From: Leifsonia aquatica
GTDB taxonomy: Bacteria; Actinomycetota; Actinomycetes; Actinomycetales; Microbacteriaceae
DNA length: 64,000 nucleotides
Direction of reading: 5' to 3'
Assembly (NCBI RefSeq): GCF_014190775.1
Contig: NZ_JACHVP010000005.1
Coordinates: 186,001-250,000, forward strand
The position numbers and the translations under genes were made by a program. Below are positions 16,638-26,620 of the stretch, piece by piece; within the stretch, counting starts at the first letter, position 1; each line of letters begins with the position of its first letter. The notes beneath the pieces are model-generated. The model was not told the origin of the DNA. It saw nothing but the letters and a program-made list of their open reading frames with translations, and made no database searches.

Positions 16638-16943
16638 TCAGCTTTCCTGCGCCCGGCGCGCGGCGATGAAGTCCGCGACCGAGTAGGCGCGCTCGCGCTC
16701 GGGCAGCATCCCGTCGCCGTACAGCCCGGCCAGCAGGACTGCGGGATCGGAGTCGAGCGCCGTGGCGAGCCGGACGATGGTGTGCAGCTCGGAGTTGGCT
16801 TCGCCGCGCTCGATCCGCCCGTAGTTGGTGACGTGCATCTCGGCGAGGTTCGCGATGTCCTCCTGGCTCAGGCCGAGCGCGAGTCGTGCCGCGCGGACGC
16901 GCTCGCCGAAAAGACGGGCGGCCTGTGATCGAGGTGCTGCCAT
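16638..16943 (-). CDS. XRE-family helix-turn-helix regulator, copy 2
   Basis: 101 residues. The HTH is GERVRAARLALGLSQEDIAN, NYGRIERGEANSELHTIVRLA. The tail DGMLPERERAYSVADFIAARR parallels copy 1 position for position, which indicates a tandem duplication followed by divergence. The recognition helix differs (AEMHVTNYGR versus SGVDLANYGR), so the two probably bind different sites. It lies between coaA and copy 1, all on the minus strand. GAGGT before ATG 16943 is a plausible ribosome binding site. Confidence 0.82.
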   Translation of the reverse strand: MAAPRSQAARLFGERVRAARLALGLSQEDIANLAEMHVTNYGRIERGEANSELHTIVRLATALDSDPAVLLAGLYGDGMLPERERAYSVADFIAARRAQES

Positions 16944-17004
16944 ACCTCATGACTACGCGACCCGACCCTGGCTGACCAGAGTGCCCGCACGTCAGCCTCG
17001 AGAG

Positions 17005-17026
17005 CCTGAGGGCCATGGGCCTCAGG
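17005..17026 (-). terminator. Near-palindromic hairpin after coaA
   Basis: CCTGAGG and CCTCAGG pair over 7 bp, with two further inner pairs. It begins 8 nt beyond the coaA stop. With no T-run it is only a possible terminator; it could equally be an operator. Confidence 0.4.
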
Positions 17027-17033
17027 CACGTGG

Positions 17034-17999
17034 TCAGAGTTTGCGGAGCAGGACGGAACTCACCGTGTGGTCGGCGTCCTTGCGGAGCACGAGCTTGGCC
17101 CGCGAGCGCGTCGGCCGGATGTTCTGGAGGAGGTTCGGCTCGTTGATCCGCGACCAGATCGAGGAGGCACGAGCCCGCGCCTCCTCCTCGGTGAGGTCGG
17201 CGAAGCGGTGGAAGTACGACTGCGGGTTGGCGAACGCGCCCCGCTGCAGCTTGAGGAAGCGCTCCTGGTACCAGCGGGCGATGTCGCGGGTGCGTGCGTC
17301 GACGTAGACGCTGAAGTCGAACAGGTCGCTCACCGCGAGCCTGTTGCCGCCACCCGCCGGTTGGAGGACGTTCAGTCCTTCGACGATCAGCACGTCCGGT
17401 CGGCGCACGACGACCTCCGCGTCCGGGACGATGTCGTAGCTGAGGTGCGAGTAGAAGGGCGCGCGCACCTCGGGCGCACCGCTCTTGATCTCGGTCACGA
17501 ACCGCAGGAGCGAGCGGCGGTCGTACGACTCCGGGAATCCCTTGCGCTCCATCAGTCCCCGGCGTTCGAGCTCGGCGTTCGGCAGCAGGAATCCGTCGGT
17601 CGTGACGAGCTCGACCCGCGGAGTGTCCTCCCAGCGGGAGAGGAGTTCCCGGAGCAGGCGGGCGATGGTCGACTTGCCCACCGCGACGGAGCCCGCCACC
17701 CCGATCACGAACGGCGTGCGCTGCGAGCGCTCGCCGAGGAAGTCGCTCGTCACCCGGTGCAGCTGCCGCGCGCCGCCGACGTAGAGGTTGAGGAGCCGGC
17801 TGAGCGGGAGGTAGACCTGCTCGACCTCGCGCATGTCGAGCGGGTCGCCCAGACCGCGCAGCTGCACGATCTCGGTCTCCTTCAACGGAAGCTGCGTGTT
17901 CTGCGCGAGCTCGGCCCAATCGGCCCGGTCCAACTCGACGAAGGGGGTGCTGGAGTCGCCGCCTGTGGGTTCGCCGCGACCGGCGCCGTTGTCACGCAT
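17034..17999 (-). CDS. coaA: Type I pantothenate kinase
   Basis: 321 residues. The enzyme phosphorylates pantothenate, the first committed step to coenzyme A. The P-loop is [12 protein letters not shown] at 100-111. Other signatures are [37 protein letters not shown] and [11 protein letters not shown], typical of the CoaA P-loop kinase family rather than the CoaX type. ATG 17999 gives the usual length; TAGACT 8 nt upstream suggests a leaderless transcript. It diverges from glmS across only 42 nt. Confidence 0.95.
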   Translation of the reverse strand: MRDNGAGRGEPTGGDSSTPFVELDRADWAELAQNTQLPLKETEIVQLRGLGDPLDMREVEQVYLPLSRLLNLYVGGARQLHRVTSDFLGERSQRTPFVIGVAGSVAVGKSTIARLLRELLSRWEDTPRVELVTTDGFLLPNAELERRGLMERKGFPESYDRRSLLRFVTEIKSGAPEVRAPFYSHLSYDIVPDAEVVVRRPDVLIVEGLNVLQPAGGGNRLAVSDLFDFSVYVDARTRDIARWYQERFLKLQRGAFANPQSYFHRFADLTEEEARARASSIWSRINEPNLLQNIRPTRSRAKLVLRKDADHTVSSVLLRKL

Positions 18000-18007
18000 A
18001 GGCGACA

Positions 18008-18013
18008 AGTCTA
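18008..18013 (-). promoter_or_regulatory. -10 box TAGACT of coaA
   Basis: Minus-strand TAGACT is 8 nt before ATG 17999. The oppositely directed glmS -10 is only 15 nt away, so the two promoters share a 42-nt region. Confidence 0.55.
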
Positions 18014-18028
18014 GGCCGTGCCCCAGGT

Positions 18029-18034
18029 TAGAAT
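18029..18034 (+). promoter_or_regulatory. -10 box TAGAAT, leaderless start of glmS
   Basis: TAGAAT lies 7 nt before ATG 18042. This supports MCGIVGY as the true N-terminus. Confidence 0.65.
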
Positions 18035-18041
18035 CGGGTCC

Positions 18042-19892
<1,851 letters not shown>

Positions 19893-19909
19893 GCGGAAGC
19901 GGTCGCAAC

Positions 19910-20266
19910 GTGATCGCCGGCATCGGTGTCGACGTCGTCGACCTGGCGCGGTTCGCGCGGTCGCTCGAGCGCACGCCGAAGCTGCGCGAACGCCTCTTCA
20001 CCGAGGCGGAGCGCGGGCTCCCCGTGCACTCGCTCGCGGCCCGCTTCGCTGCGAAAGAAGCGCTGATCAAGGCGCTGGGCGGCTCCGAGGGCGTGCGCTG
20101 GCACGACATGGAGATCGTGCCCGACGAGGAGAGGAACCCGGGATTCGTGCTGCACAACGTGGTCGAGCGCCAGGTGCGCGAGCGCGGGATCGCGCACATC
20201 CACGTGTCGATGTCGCACGACGCCGGGATCGCGACGGCGTTCGTCATCGCGGAGACGGCCTCGTGA
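19910..20266 (+). CDS. acpS: Holo-[acyl-carrier-protein] synthase
   Basis: 118 residues. It transfers 4'-phosphopantetheine from CoA to the acyl carrier protein. The two magnesium/CoA motifs are present: [14 protein letters not shown] near the start and [14 protein letters not shown] in the middle. GTG 19910 is 17 nt after the glmS stop. Its last 4 nt (GTGA) are shared with alr, so the pair is translationally coupled. It heads the run acpS-alr-tsaE. Confidence 0.94.
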   Translation: MIAGIGVDVVDLARFARSLERTPKLRERLFTEAERGLPVHSLAARFAAKEALIKALGGSEGVRWHDMEIVPDEERNPGFVLHNVVERQVRERGIAHIHVSMSHDAGIATAFVIAETAS

Positions 20267-21378
20267 GCGCGTTCCGTGAGCTCGAGGTCGACCTCGACGC
20301 GCTGACCGCGAACGTCGAGCGGATGCGCGTGCACGTCGGCACACCGCACGTCATGGCGGTGGTCAAGGCGAACGCGTACGGGCACGGCGCTGTCGCATCG
20401 GCCCGGGCGGCCCTCGCGGGCGGCGCGGACTGGCTGGGCGTGGCCGACCTCACCGAGGCACTGCAGCTGCGCGACGCGGGGATCGATGCGCCCGTGCTGG
20501 CGTGGCTGCACGATCCCGATGAAGACTTCCGCCTGGCGGCCGACGCGGGCGTGGATGTGGGGATCTCCTCGCTGGCGCAGTTGGAGGTCGCGGCCGACGC
20601 CGCTCGGACCGTCGCTCCGCTCGCCGTGCACATCAAGGTCGAGACCGGCCTCAGCCGCAACGGCGTCGCGGAGGAGGAGTGGGACGCGGTCTTCACGCGC
20701 GCGCACGAGCTGGAGGAGGAGGGCGTGATCCGCGTCCGCGGCATCTTCAGCCACCTGTCCAACGCCTCCGACGACGACGACCGCGCCGCGATCGCGGTGT
20801 TCGAGCGCGGCCTGGCCCGCGCCGCCGCGGCGGGCGTCGAGCCGGAGCTGCGCCACATCGCGGCCAGCGCCGCCGCGATCGCCCTCCCGGAGTCCCGCTA
20901 CGACCTCGTGCGGCTCGGCCTGTCGATCTACGGCCTCTCGCCCTACGGCGCCGAGTCCGGGCGGTCGCTCGGGCTCCGCCCCGTGATGACCGTGCGCGGC
21001 CGGGTCGCGGCCGTGCGTCGCGTCCCCGCGGGCAAGGGCGTCTCCTACGACTACACGTATCGCACGGAGCGCGAGACCACGCTCGCCCTCGTCCCCCTCG
21101 GGTATGCCGAAGGCATCCCGCGCAGCGCCTCGAACGTCGCGCCGGTCGCGATCGCCGGGCGTCCGTTCACCATCTCGGGCCGCGTCGCGATGGATCAGTT
21201 CGTCGTCGACGTCGGCGACCTGGAGGTCGCGGTCGGCGACGAGGTCGTGCTGTTCGGGGATCCTGCGACCGGCGTCCCGTCGGCCTACGACTGGGCCGAC
21301 GCGTGCGGCACCATCAGCTGGGAGATCGTGACCCGGCTCGACGGCCGCGTCCGGCGCACCTTCCGGGGCGGACGATGA
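20263..21378 (+). CDS. alr: Alanine racemase
   Basis: 371 residues, PLP-dependent. It makes D-alanine for peptidoglycan. The PLP lysine is K35 in MAVVKANAYGHGA. The Tyr base of the opposite subunit is within SYDYTYRTE. GLSRNGV and HLSNASDDDD belong to the barrel, and AMDQFVVDV is near the C-terminal beta domain. It overlaps acpS by GTGA and tsaE by ATGA. Its position next to acpS and the tsa genes is common in actinobacteria. Confidence 0.95.
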   Translation: MSAFRELEVDLDALTANVERMRVHVGTPHVMAVVKANAYGHGAVASARAALAGGADWLGVADLTEALQLRDAGIDAPVLAWLHDPDEDFRLAADAGVDVGISSLAQLEVAADAARTVAPLAVHIKVETGLSRNGVAEEEWDAVFTRAHELEEEGVIRVRGIFSHLSNASDDDDRAAIAVFERGLARAAAAGVEPELRHIAASAAAIALPESRYDLVRLGLSIYGLSPYGAESGRSLGLRPVMTVRGRVAAVRRVPAGKGVSYDYTYRTERETTLALVPLGYAEGIPRSASNVAPVAIAGRPFTISGRVAMDQFVVDVGDLEVAVGDEVVLFGDPATGVPSAYDWADACGTISWEIVTRLDGRVRRTFRGGR

Positions 21379-21908
21379 CCGTCGCCGAATCCGTCGAGCC
21401 GCCCGCGACGCGGGTCGTCGCGACGCGGGAGGCGATGCACGCGCTCGGCGTCGAGCTGGCGTCCATCCTGCGCCCGGGTGACCTCCTGGTGCTGACCGGA
21501 CCGCTCGGCGCCGGGAAGACCACGCTCACCCGCGGGATCGGCGAAGGCCTCCACGTCCGCGGGCCCGTCACGAGTCCGACCTTCGTGCTCGCCCGCACGC
21601 ACCCCAGCCTGATCGGCGGCGTACCGCTCGTCCACGTCGATGCCTACCGGTTGTCGAGCGCGCTCGAGCTCGACGACCTCGACATCGACTTCGCCGGGTC
21701 GGTCGTCGTCGTGGAGTGGGGGAGCGGGATGCTCGACGGCGTCGCCGAATCGTGGCTGGAGGTCGTCATCGAGCGGCCGACCGGCGCGGGCGCGTCGGAC
21801 GTCGACGCGACGGACGACGAGGACGACGAACTCGACGACGACGAACTCGATGCCGACGAGCCTCGCACCGTCCGTATCACCGGGTTCGGCCCGCGCTGGA
21901 CGGCGTGA
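21375..21908 (+). CDS. tsaE: tRNA t6A biosynthesis ATPase TsaE, with acidic C-terminal insert
   Basis: 177 residues. ATPase that supports TsaB-TsaD in forming threonylcarbamoyl-adenosine at tRNA position 37. The P-loop is TGPLGAGKTTLTRGIG (41-56). TSPTFVLARTH, HVDAYRL and VVVVEWG are family motifs. Between about 138 and 168 it has an Asp/Glu run (TDDEDDELDDDELDADE) not seen in the compact enzyme; this looks like a disordered linker. ATG 21375 overlaps the alr stop. Confidence 0.94.
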   Translation: MTVAESVEPPATRVVATREAMHALGVELASILRPGDLLVLTGPLGAGKTTLTRGIGEGLHVRGPVTSPTFVLARTHPSLIGGVPLVHVDAYRLSSALELDDLDIDFAGSVVVVEWGSGMLDGVAESWLEVVIERPTGAGASDVDATDDEDDELDDDELDADEPRTVRITGFGPRWTA

Positions 21909-21925
21909 CGCGGGCGCAGGACGCC

Positions 21926-21931
21926 TAGGCT
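21926..21931 (+). promoter_or_regulatory. -10 box TAGGCT of tsaB
   Basis: TAGGCT is 6 nt before ATG 21938. The intervening GGAGGC could serve as a ribosome binding site for readthrough transcripts from tsaE. Confidence 0.55.
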
Positions 21932-21937
21932 GGAGGC

Positions 21938-22558
21938 ATGCTTCTCGCCATCGACACCTCCTCCGGGACGAGCGTCGCCGTGGTCGACCGGGACGCCGGG
22001 GTGCTGTCCGAGGTCGTCGAGGCCGACACGATGCGGCACGCCGAGGTGATCGGCACCCTGATCCGCGAGGCCCTCGACCTCTCCGGCGTACCGGTGTCCG
22101 CGCTCTCGGGCGTGGTGGCGGGGATGGGGCCGGGTCCGTTCACGGGCCTGCGTGTCGGCATCGCCGCGGCGAAGGCCTTCGCGATCGGCGCAGGGCGGCC
22201 GCTGGTGCCCGTCGTCAGCCACGACGCCATCGCCGCGGAGCGATTCGCCGCGGGTCAGGAGGGACCGCTCCTGGTGGTGACCGACGCCCGCCGGCGCGAG
22301 CGGTACTGGACGGCCTACAGCGGTGTCGACGAGCTCGGCCTCCCCATCCGGCTCGACGGACCGGGCCTCGGCAAGCCCGACGAACTCCCGCATTCCGGGA
22401 TCGCCCGCGTCGACGCGACCGTGGTGAGCGCGGGACGGCTCGGGATGATCGCCGAGATCCGCTACGCCAACAAGCGGCCGTTCGACGCGGACGAGCCCCT
22501 CTACCTCCGTTCGCCCGATGTGACGCTCTCCGCCGGGCCGAAGCGGGTGAGCGCGTGA
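21938..22558 (+). CDS. tsaB: tRNA t6A biosynthesis protein TsaB
   Basis: 206 residues. An inactive ASKHA-fold partner that binds TsaD. It starts [18 protein letters not shown] and has [21 protein letters not shown] and [16 protein letters not shown]. There is a promoter-like TAGGCT just upstream although the gene sits inside the tsaE-tsaB-rimI-tsaD run. It overlaps rimI by GTGA. Confidence 0.94.
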   Translation: MLLAIDTSSGTSVAVVDRDAGVLSEVVEADTMRHAEVIGTLIREALDLSGVPVSALSGVVAGMGPGPFTGLRVGIAAAKAFAIGAGRPLVPVVSHDAIAAERFAAGQEGPLLVVTDARRRERYWTAYSGVDELGLPIRLDGPGLGKPDELPHSGIARVDATVVSAGRLGMIAEIRYANKRPFDADEPLYLRSPDVTLSAGPKRVSA

Positions 22559-23040
22559 CCGCCTGGGAGCTGCGCCGCGCCGCCGAGACGGATGTCCCGG
22601 CGATCATGGAGCTGGAGCGGGCGCTGTTCGTCAACGACGCGTGGTCCGAGCGGTCGATGCGCTCCGAGGTCACCGGCCAGCACGGCTACTACCTCGTCGC
22701 GTTCCCGCCCGGCGAGCCGGAGCAGATCGACGCCTACGCCGGGCTCCTGGCGCCGCGCGGCGCGGGCGAGGGCGACATCCAGACCATCGCCGTCGCACCC
22801 CACGCCCGCCGTCACGGCCTAGCGCGGACGCTCATGAACGCGCTGATCGGCGAGGCGCGTTCGCGCGGCGCCCGCGAGATCTTCCTCGAGGTGCGCGCCG
22901 ACAACCCGGGCGCGCAGGCGCTGTACCTCTCCCTCGGCTTCGAGGAGATCGGGGTGCGGCCGCAGTATTACCAGCCGGACGGCGTGGACGCCATCGTGAT
23001 GCGCCTCACCGTCCCGACCCCGGAGACGACGATCGCATGA
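22555..23040 (+). CDS. rimI: Ribosomal-protein-alanine N-acetyltransferase RimI-like
   Basis: 161 residues, single GNAT domain. RimI acetylates the N-terminal alanine of ribosomal protein S18, and in actinobacteria related proteins act more broadly. [20 protein letters not shown] is the acetyl-CoA loop, and [20 protein letters not shown] is the C-terminal signature. The gene is enclosed by tsaB and tsaD with 4-nt overlaps on both sides, the usual arrangement that supports the name. Confidence 0.9.
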   Translation: MTAWELRRAAETDVPAIMELERALFVNDAWSERSMRSEVTGQHGYYLVAFPPGEPEQIDAYAGLLAPRGAGEGDIQTIAVAPHARRHGLARTLMNALIGEARSRGAREIFLEVRADNPGAQALYLSLGFEEIGVRPQYYQPDGVDAIVMRLTVPTPETTIA

Positions 23041-24107
23041 ACCGCGACGAACCCCTGGTGCTCGGCATCGAGACCTCCTGCGACGAGACCGGCGTCGGGA
23101 TCGTGCGCGGCACGACGCTGCTCGCCAACACCATCGCGTCCTCCATGGACGAGCACGCGCGCTACGGCGGCGTGGTCCCCGAAGTCGCTGCGCGCGCCCA
23201 CCTGGAGGCCCTGACGCCGACCCTCCGCACGGCCGTGGCGGACGCCGGGATCGAGCTGGCGGACGTCGATGCGATCGCCGTGACCAGCGGACCGGGCCTC
23301 TCGGGCGCGCTGATGGTCGGGGTCGGCGCGGCGAAGGCGCTCGCCGTGTCGCTCGGCAAACCGCTGTACGCGGTGAACCACCTCGTCGGCCACGTCGGCG
23401 CCGATCTCCTGGACGCGTCGGGCGGCCCGGGCCACCCGGTGGAGCTGCCGACGATCGCCCTCTTGGTCTCGGGAGGTCACACCTCCCTGCTCCTCGTGCG
23501 CGATCTGGTCTCGGACGTCCAGTTGCTCGGCGAGACCATCGACGACGCGGCGGGCGAGGCCTTCGACAAGGTGGCCCGCGTGCTCGGGCTGCCGTATCCG
23601 GGTGGACCGCAGATCGACCGGGTGGCCGCCGACGGCGACCCCCGCGCGATCCGGTTCCCCCGCGGGCTCACGAAGCCCAAGGACCTCGAGCAGCACCGCT
23701 ACGACTTCTCGTTCTCGGGGCTGAAGACCGCGGTCGCCCGCTGGGTCGAGCAGCGGCAGGACGCGGGGGAGGAGGTGCCCGTCTCCGACGTGGCCGCCAG
23801 CTTCCGCGAGGCCGTCGTCGACGTGCTGCTGACCAAGGCCGTCGCCGCCTGCCGCGACCACGGCGTCCCGCGCCTGTTGCTCGGCGGGGGCGTCGTCGCC
23901 AACGCGCGCGTGCGCCAGCTGGCGGCGGAACGGACCCGCGAGGCGGGCATCGCGCTGCGCATCCCGGCGCTCTCGCTCTGCACCGACAACGGGGCGATGA
24001 TCGCCGCCCTCGGCGCGCAGCTCGTGATGGCCGGACGCGAGCCGAGCGAGCTCACCTTCGGCGCCGACTCGACGCTGCCCGTCACCGAGATCCAGGTGGC
24101 CCGCTAG
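23037..24107 (+). CDS. tsaD: tRNA N6-adenosine threonylcarbamoyltransferase TsaD
   Basis: 356 residues. Catalytic subunit of t6A synthesis. It starts [16 protein letters not shown]. The metal-binding histidines are H115 and H119 in [27 protein letters not shown] and [18 protein letters not shown] are family blocks; [13 protein letters not shown] is near the C-terminus. ATG 23037 overlaps the rimI stop. It is the last gene of the run; a new promoter follows its stop. Confidence 0.96.
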   Translation: MNRDEPLVLGIETSCDETGVGIVRGTTLLANTIASSMDEHARYGGVVPEVAARAHLEALTPTLRTAVADAGIELADVDAIAVTSGPGLSGALMVGVGAAKALAVSLGKPLYAVNHLVGHVGADLLDASGGPGHPVELPTIALLVSGGHTSLLLVRDLVSDVQLLGETIDDAAGEAFDKVARVLGLPYPGGPQIDRVAADGDPRAIRFPRGLTKPKDLEQHRYDFSFSGLKTAVARWVEQRQDAGEEVPVSDVAASFREAVVDVLLTKAVAACRDHGVPRLLLGGGVVANARVRQLAAERTREAGIALRIPALSLCTDNGAMIAALGAQLVMAGREPSELTFGADSTLPVTEIQVAR

Positions 24108-24110
24108 TCG

Positions 24111-24139
24111 TTGACACCCCGCGGCCCCGCTGGGACGAT
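24111..24139 (+). promoter_or_regulatory. Promoter of the Pro/Gln/Tyr-rich membrane protein
   Basis: TTGACA at 24111-24116 and GACGAT at 24134-24139, 17 nt apart. This implies a transcript start near 24146 and a leader with AGAAGGAG. Confidence 0.5.
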
Positions 24140-24193
24140 GGGATGGCCCAGGGAGTTCCCAGAAATTCCCGTAGCTAGAAGGAGATGCGGAAC

Positions 24194-24889
24194 ATGACCG
24201 ATCCGAACGCGCCCGCCGGCCCCACGGACCCCGACGCCCAGAACGGAGCGGTCCCGCCCGCGGAGCCCGTGGCCCCGGCCACCGAGTCGGCTCCCGCAGC
24301 GCCGCCCGCCCCTCCTGCTGCACCCGCCCCTGACGCGGGATCCGTGCCGCCGGTCGCCCCGCCCGCCGCTCCCGCCTACGGCCAGCAGCCGCAGGCCCCG
24401 TACGGCCAGCAGCCGCAGCAGCCGCAGCAGCCGTACGGTCAGCCGCAGCAGCCCTACGGGCAGCAGCCGCAGTACGGCCAACAGCCCCAGCAGCCCTACG
24501 GCCAGCCGCAGCAGCCGTATGGTCAGCCGCAGCAGCCGTACGGGCAGCAGCCCCCGGCTCCCGGCTACGGCGCGCCGGCCTACGGTCAGCCTGCGCCCGG
24601 GTACGCCCAGCCCTACGCGGCGCCCTCGAAGACGCCCATCCTGAGCATCCTCTCGCTCATCGGCGGCATCGTCGGCATCGTGCTCAACATCGCCTGGGGC
24701 ATCGGCGTGCTGTTCGGCATCGCGGCGGTCGTGCTCGGCTTCCTCGGCCGGAGCAAGGAGCCGCAGGCGAAGGGATTCTGGCTCACCGGCCTCATCCTGG
24801 GCTTCGTGAGCATTGCGATCGCGATCATCGTCTGGATCGGGTTGGCGATTCTGTTCGCGAGCTTCTCCGCCAACTACAACACGTACTGA
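24194..24889 (+). CDS. DUF4190-like membrane protein with PYGQ-repeat N-terminus
   Basis: 231 residues. Residues 1-60 are Pro/Ala-rich. Residues 61-140 are a low-complexity run built from PYGQPQQ- and YGQQPQ-type units, and after about 147 there are two hydrophobic hairpins (148-185 and 197-224) resembling DUF4190 (IGGIVGIVLNIAWGIGVLF, GFWLTGLILGFVSIAIAI). The acidic/proline-rich part should be cytoplasmic or surface-exposed and disordered. ATG 24194 is chosen because GGAG at 24181-24184 is 9 nt upstream; ATG 24185 abuts the ribosome binding site. The function is unknown. Confidence 0.8.
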   Translation: MTDPNAPAGPTDPDAQNGAVPPAEPVAPATESAPAAPPAPPAAPAPDAGSVPPVAPPAAPAYGQQPQAPYGQQPQQPQQPYGQPQQPYGQQPQYGQQPQQPYGQPQQPYGQPQQPYGQQPPAPGYGAPAYGQPAPGYAQPYAAPSKTPILSILSLIGGIVGIVLNIAWGIGVLFGIAAVVLGFLGRSKEPQAKGFWLTGLILGFVSIAIAIIVWIGLAILFASFSANYNTY

Positions 24890-24913
24890 CGCGGGTCGCG
24901 GCGCCGGGCGGCC

Positions 24914-26101
24914 TCAGAGCCGCTCGGCCAGCAGCGCGGTGTGCCGACCGGCGATCCTGGTGAGAATCAGGGTCGCCGAGCGGTCGCCGCTGAGCGCCAG
25001 GCGCTTGCGGAGCGCGGCGGGGTCGACATCCACGCCGCGCTTCTTGATCTCCAGGGTGCCGATGCCGCGGTCGCGCAGCGCGCGCTTGAGGTCGCGCTCG
25101 CCGTACGGGAGGGTCTCGAGTACCCGGAACCCGGCGGCGAACGGCGTCTCCACCGCGGCGTCCGCCGTGATGTACGCGATGCCGTCGGCGACCATGCGTC
25201 CGCCGAGCGAGCGGGCCAGGTCGCCGATCAGGCGAGCGCGGATCACCGCGCCGTCCGGCTCGTAGAGGTAGTCGCCGAGGTCGCCGGTCTCGGCGTCCTC
25301 GCTGTCGGCCTCCGCCGTCAGCTCGTGGGCGTCGTCGCCGCGCAGCACGAGTGCCGCTCGGCGCGTCCCGCTCCGTGCGAGCGCACCGAACCACAGGCCG
25401 AGCTCGACCACCTGGCCGTCGGACGAGATCCACTGGGCCTCGGCGTTCGAGGGGATGAGGTCGCGGTCGAATCCGGGACCGAGCTTGATTCCGACGGAGC
25501 GCCCGGTTGCGATCTCGTAGGCGAAGCCGAGGGAGGGCGTGTAGTCGTCGGGATCGGTCAGCCGCTCGGTCTGCGCGTGTCCCGCCGTCCGGCGGGCGGG
25601 ATCGAGGAAGACGCCGTCGACGGCGCGCAGGTCGGTCTCCTCGGCGCGACCGTGCACGACGGTCGCGGACGGGAACGGGGCGAGGTTGTAGGCGGCGATG
25701 GCCGCGGTGACCTCGTCCGCTTCGACGGCGGTCACCTCCAGGTCGATGGCCGCGAAGGCGAGGGCGTCGCCGCCGATCCCGCAGCCGAGGTCGGCCACGC
25801 GGCGGATGCCCGCCGTGCGGAAGCGGCCGGCGTGCCGGGCGGCCACCGAGAGCCGCGTCGCCTGCTCCAAGCCGGCCTCGGTGAAGAGCATCCGGGAGGC
25901 GAAGTCGCCGAACTTCGCGACGGCCTTGCGCCGCAGCTTCGACTGGGTGAGGACGGCGGCGACCAGGCCGGGGGAGTGCCCCTGCTTGCGCAGGTCGGTG
26001 ACGAGACGCAGCACGTCCTTCTCGGTCCGGTACGGGGGCAGGGAGTCGAGCAGGCGGAGCCCTTCCGAGCTCAGCAGTTCGACGAATTCGGACCGTTCCA
26101 T
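24914..26101 (-). CDS. Class I SAM-dependent methyltransferase, THUMP-like domain
   Basis: 395 residues from ATG 26101. An N-terminal helical part (about 1-95) precedes a Rossmann methyltransferase with motif I RVADLGCGIGGDALAFA (101-117), motif II VTAVEADEVTAA and the DGVFLDPARR acidic motif. The C-terminal region includes RDRGIGTLEIKKRGVDVDP, a THUMP-like tail found in an actinobacterial family with putative RNA targets. TAGCGT 7 nt upstream supports this start rather than the ATG/GTG 24 nt earlier. It converges on the DUF4190-like gene and diverges from groES. Confidence 0.82.
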   Translation of the reverse strand: MERSEFVELLSSEGLRLLDSLPPYRTEKDVLRLVTDLRKQGHSPGLVAAVLTQSKLRRKAVAKFGDFASRMLFTEAGLEQATRLSVAARHAGRFRTAGIRRVADLGCGIGGDALAFAAIDLEVTAVEADEVTAAIAAYNLAPFPSATVVHGRAEETDLRAVDGVFLDPARRTAGHAQTERLTDPDDYTPSLGFAYEIATGRSVGIKLGPGFDRDLIPSNAEAQWISSDGQVVELGLWFGALARSGTRRAALVLRGDDAHELTAEADSEDAETGDLGDYLYEPDGAVIRARLIGDLARSLGGRMVADGIAYITADAAVETPFAAGFRVLETLPYGERDLKRALRDRGIGTLEIKKRGVDVDPAALRKRLALSGDRSATLILTRIAGRHTALLAERL

Positions 26102-26108
26102 GACCCAC

Positions 26109-26114
26109 ACGCTA
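26109..26114 (-). promoter_or_regulatory. -10 box TAGCGT of the methyltransferase gene
   Basis: Minus-strand TAGCGT is 7 nt before ATG 26101. It ends 4 nt from the first CIRCE box. Confidence 0.5.
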
Positions 26115-26118
26115 CCTC

Positions 26119-26145
26119 TTGGCACTCACGTTGCGTGACTGCTAA
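26119..26145 (+). promoter_or_regulatory. CIRCE element 1 (HrcA operator) upstream of groES
   Basis: TTGGCACTC-N9-GACTGCTAA against the consensus TTAGCACTC-N9-GAGTGCTAA, one mismatch in each arm. It covers the -35 region of the groES promoter. Confidence 0.85.
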
Positions 26146-26160
26146 CGCACCCTCTAGACT
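26131..26160 (+). promoter_or_regulatory. groES promoter between the CIRCE boxes
   Basis: TTGCGT (26131-26136) and TAGACT (26155-26160), spacing 18. The transcript would start at about 26167 inside CIRCE 2, giving HrcA two ways to block transcription. Confidence 0.55.
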
Positions 26161-26164
26161 CTCG

Positions 26165-26191
26165 TTAGCACTCGCAGTGCGAGGCTGCTAA
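26165..26191 (+). promoter_or_regulatory. CIRCE element 2 upstream of groES
   Basis: TTAGCACTC-N9-GGCTGCTAA: the left arm is perfect and the right arm has two mismatches. It lies 46 nt downstream of CIRCE 1, centre to centre, over the predicted transcript start. Confidence 0.88.
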
Positions 26192-26238
26192 CTCACGTCT
26201 TCTGTCAAGACACCGTTCGTCATAGGAAAGGGGTCAAC

Positions 26239-26535
26239 GTGTCGGTCTCCATCAAGCCGCTCGAAGATCGCATCGTCATCAAGCAGGTCGAGGCTGAGCA
26301 GACCACTGCGTCCGGTCTGGTCATCCCCGACACCGCCAAGGAGAAGCCGCAGGAGGGCGAAGTCGTCGCCGTGGGCCCCGGCCGCATCGACGACAACGGC
26401 AACCGCATCCCCCTCGACGTCGCCGTCGGCGACAAGGTCATCTACTCCAAGTACGGTGGCACCGAGGTCAAGTTCGGCGGCGAGGACCTCCTCGTCCTCT
26501 CGGCCCGCGACGTGCTCGCGGTCGTCGTCCGCTGA
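26239..26535 (+). CDS. groES: Co-chaperonin GroES
   Basis: 98 residues, full family length. The 10-kDa lid of the GroEL chamber. It starts [15 protein letters not shown]; the mobile loop is [19 protein letters not shown], followed by GEVVAVGPG and [20 protein letters not shown] 26239 follows AGGAAAGGGG. Two CIRCE boxes show heat-shock control by HrcA. groEL does not follow; a terminator ends the transcript right after groES. Confidence 0.97.
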   Translation: MSVSIKPLEDRIVIKQVEAEQTTASGLVIPDTAKEKPQEGEVVAVGPGRIDDNGNRIPLDVAVGDKVIYSKYGGTEVKFGGEDLLVLSARDVLAVVVR

Positions 26536-26554
26536 CGCACCCCGTCTCACGTCC

Positions 26555-26582
26555 GGCCCGGATGCCTTCTGGCATCCGGGCC
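26555..26582 (+). terminator. Intrinsic terminator after groES
   Basis: Perfect 12-bp GC-rich stem (26555-26566 with 26571-26582) around TTCT, then GTTCTCGT. It makes groES a one-gene transcript. Confidence 0.9.
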
Positions 26583-26607
26583 GTTCTCGTCTGTCGGCCG
26601 GGGTCGC

Positions 26608-26613
26608 TAGAGT
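26608..26613 (+). promoter_or_regulatory. -10 box TAGAGT, leaderless start of rarD
   Basis: TAGAGT is 7 nt before GTG 26621. Confidence 0.55.
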
Positions 26614-26620
26614 CTGTCGG

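Noticed and set aside
24361-24600. Regular short repeats resembling a CRISPR array
   Set aside because: They are in-frame codons for a PYGQ/QPQ protein tract without spacers.
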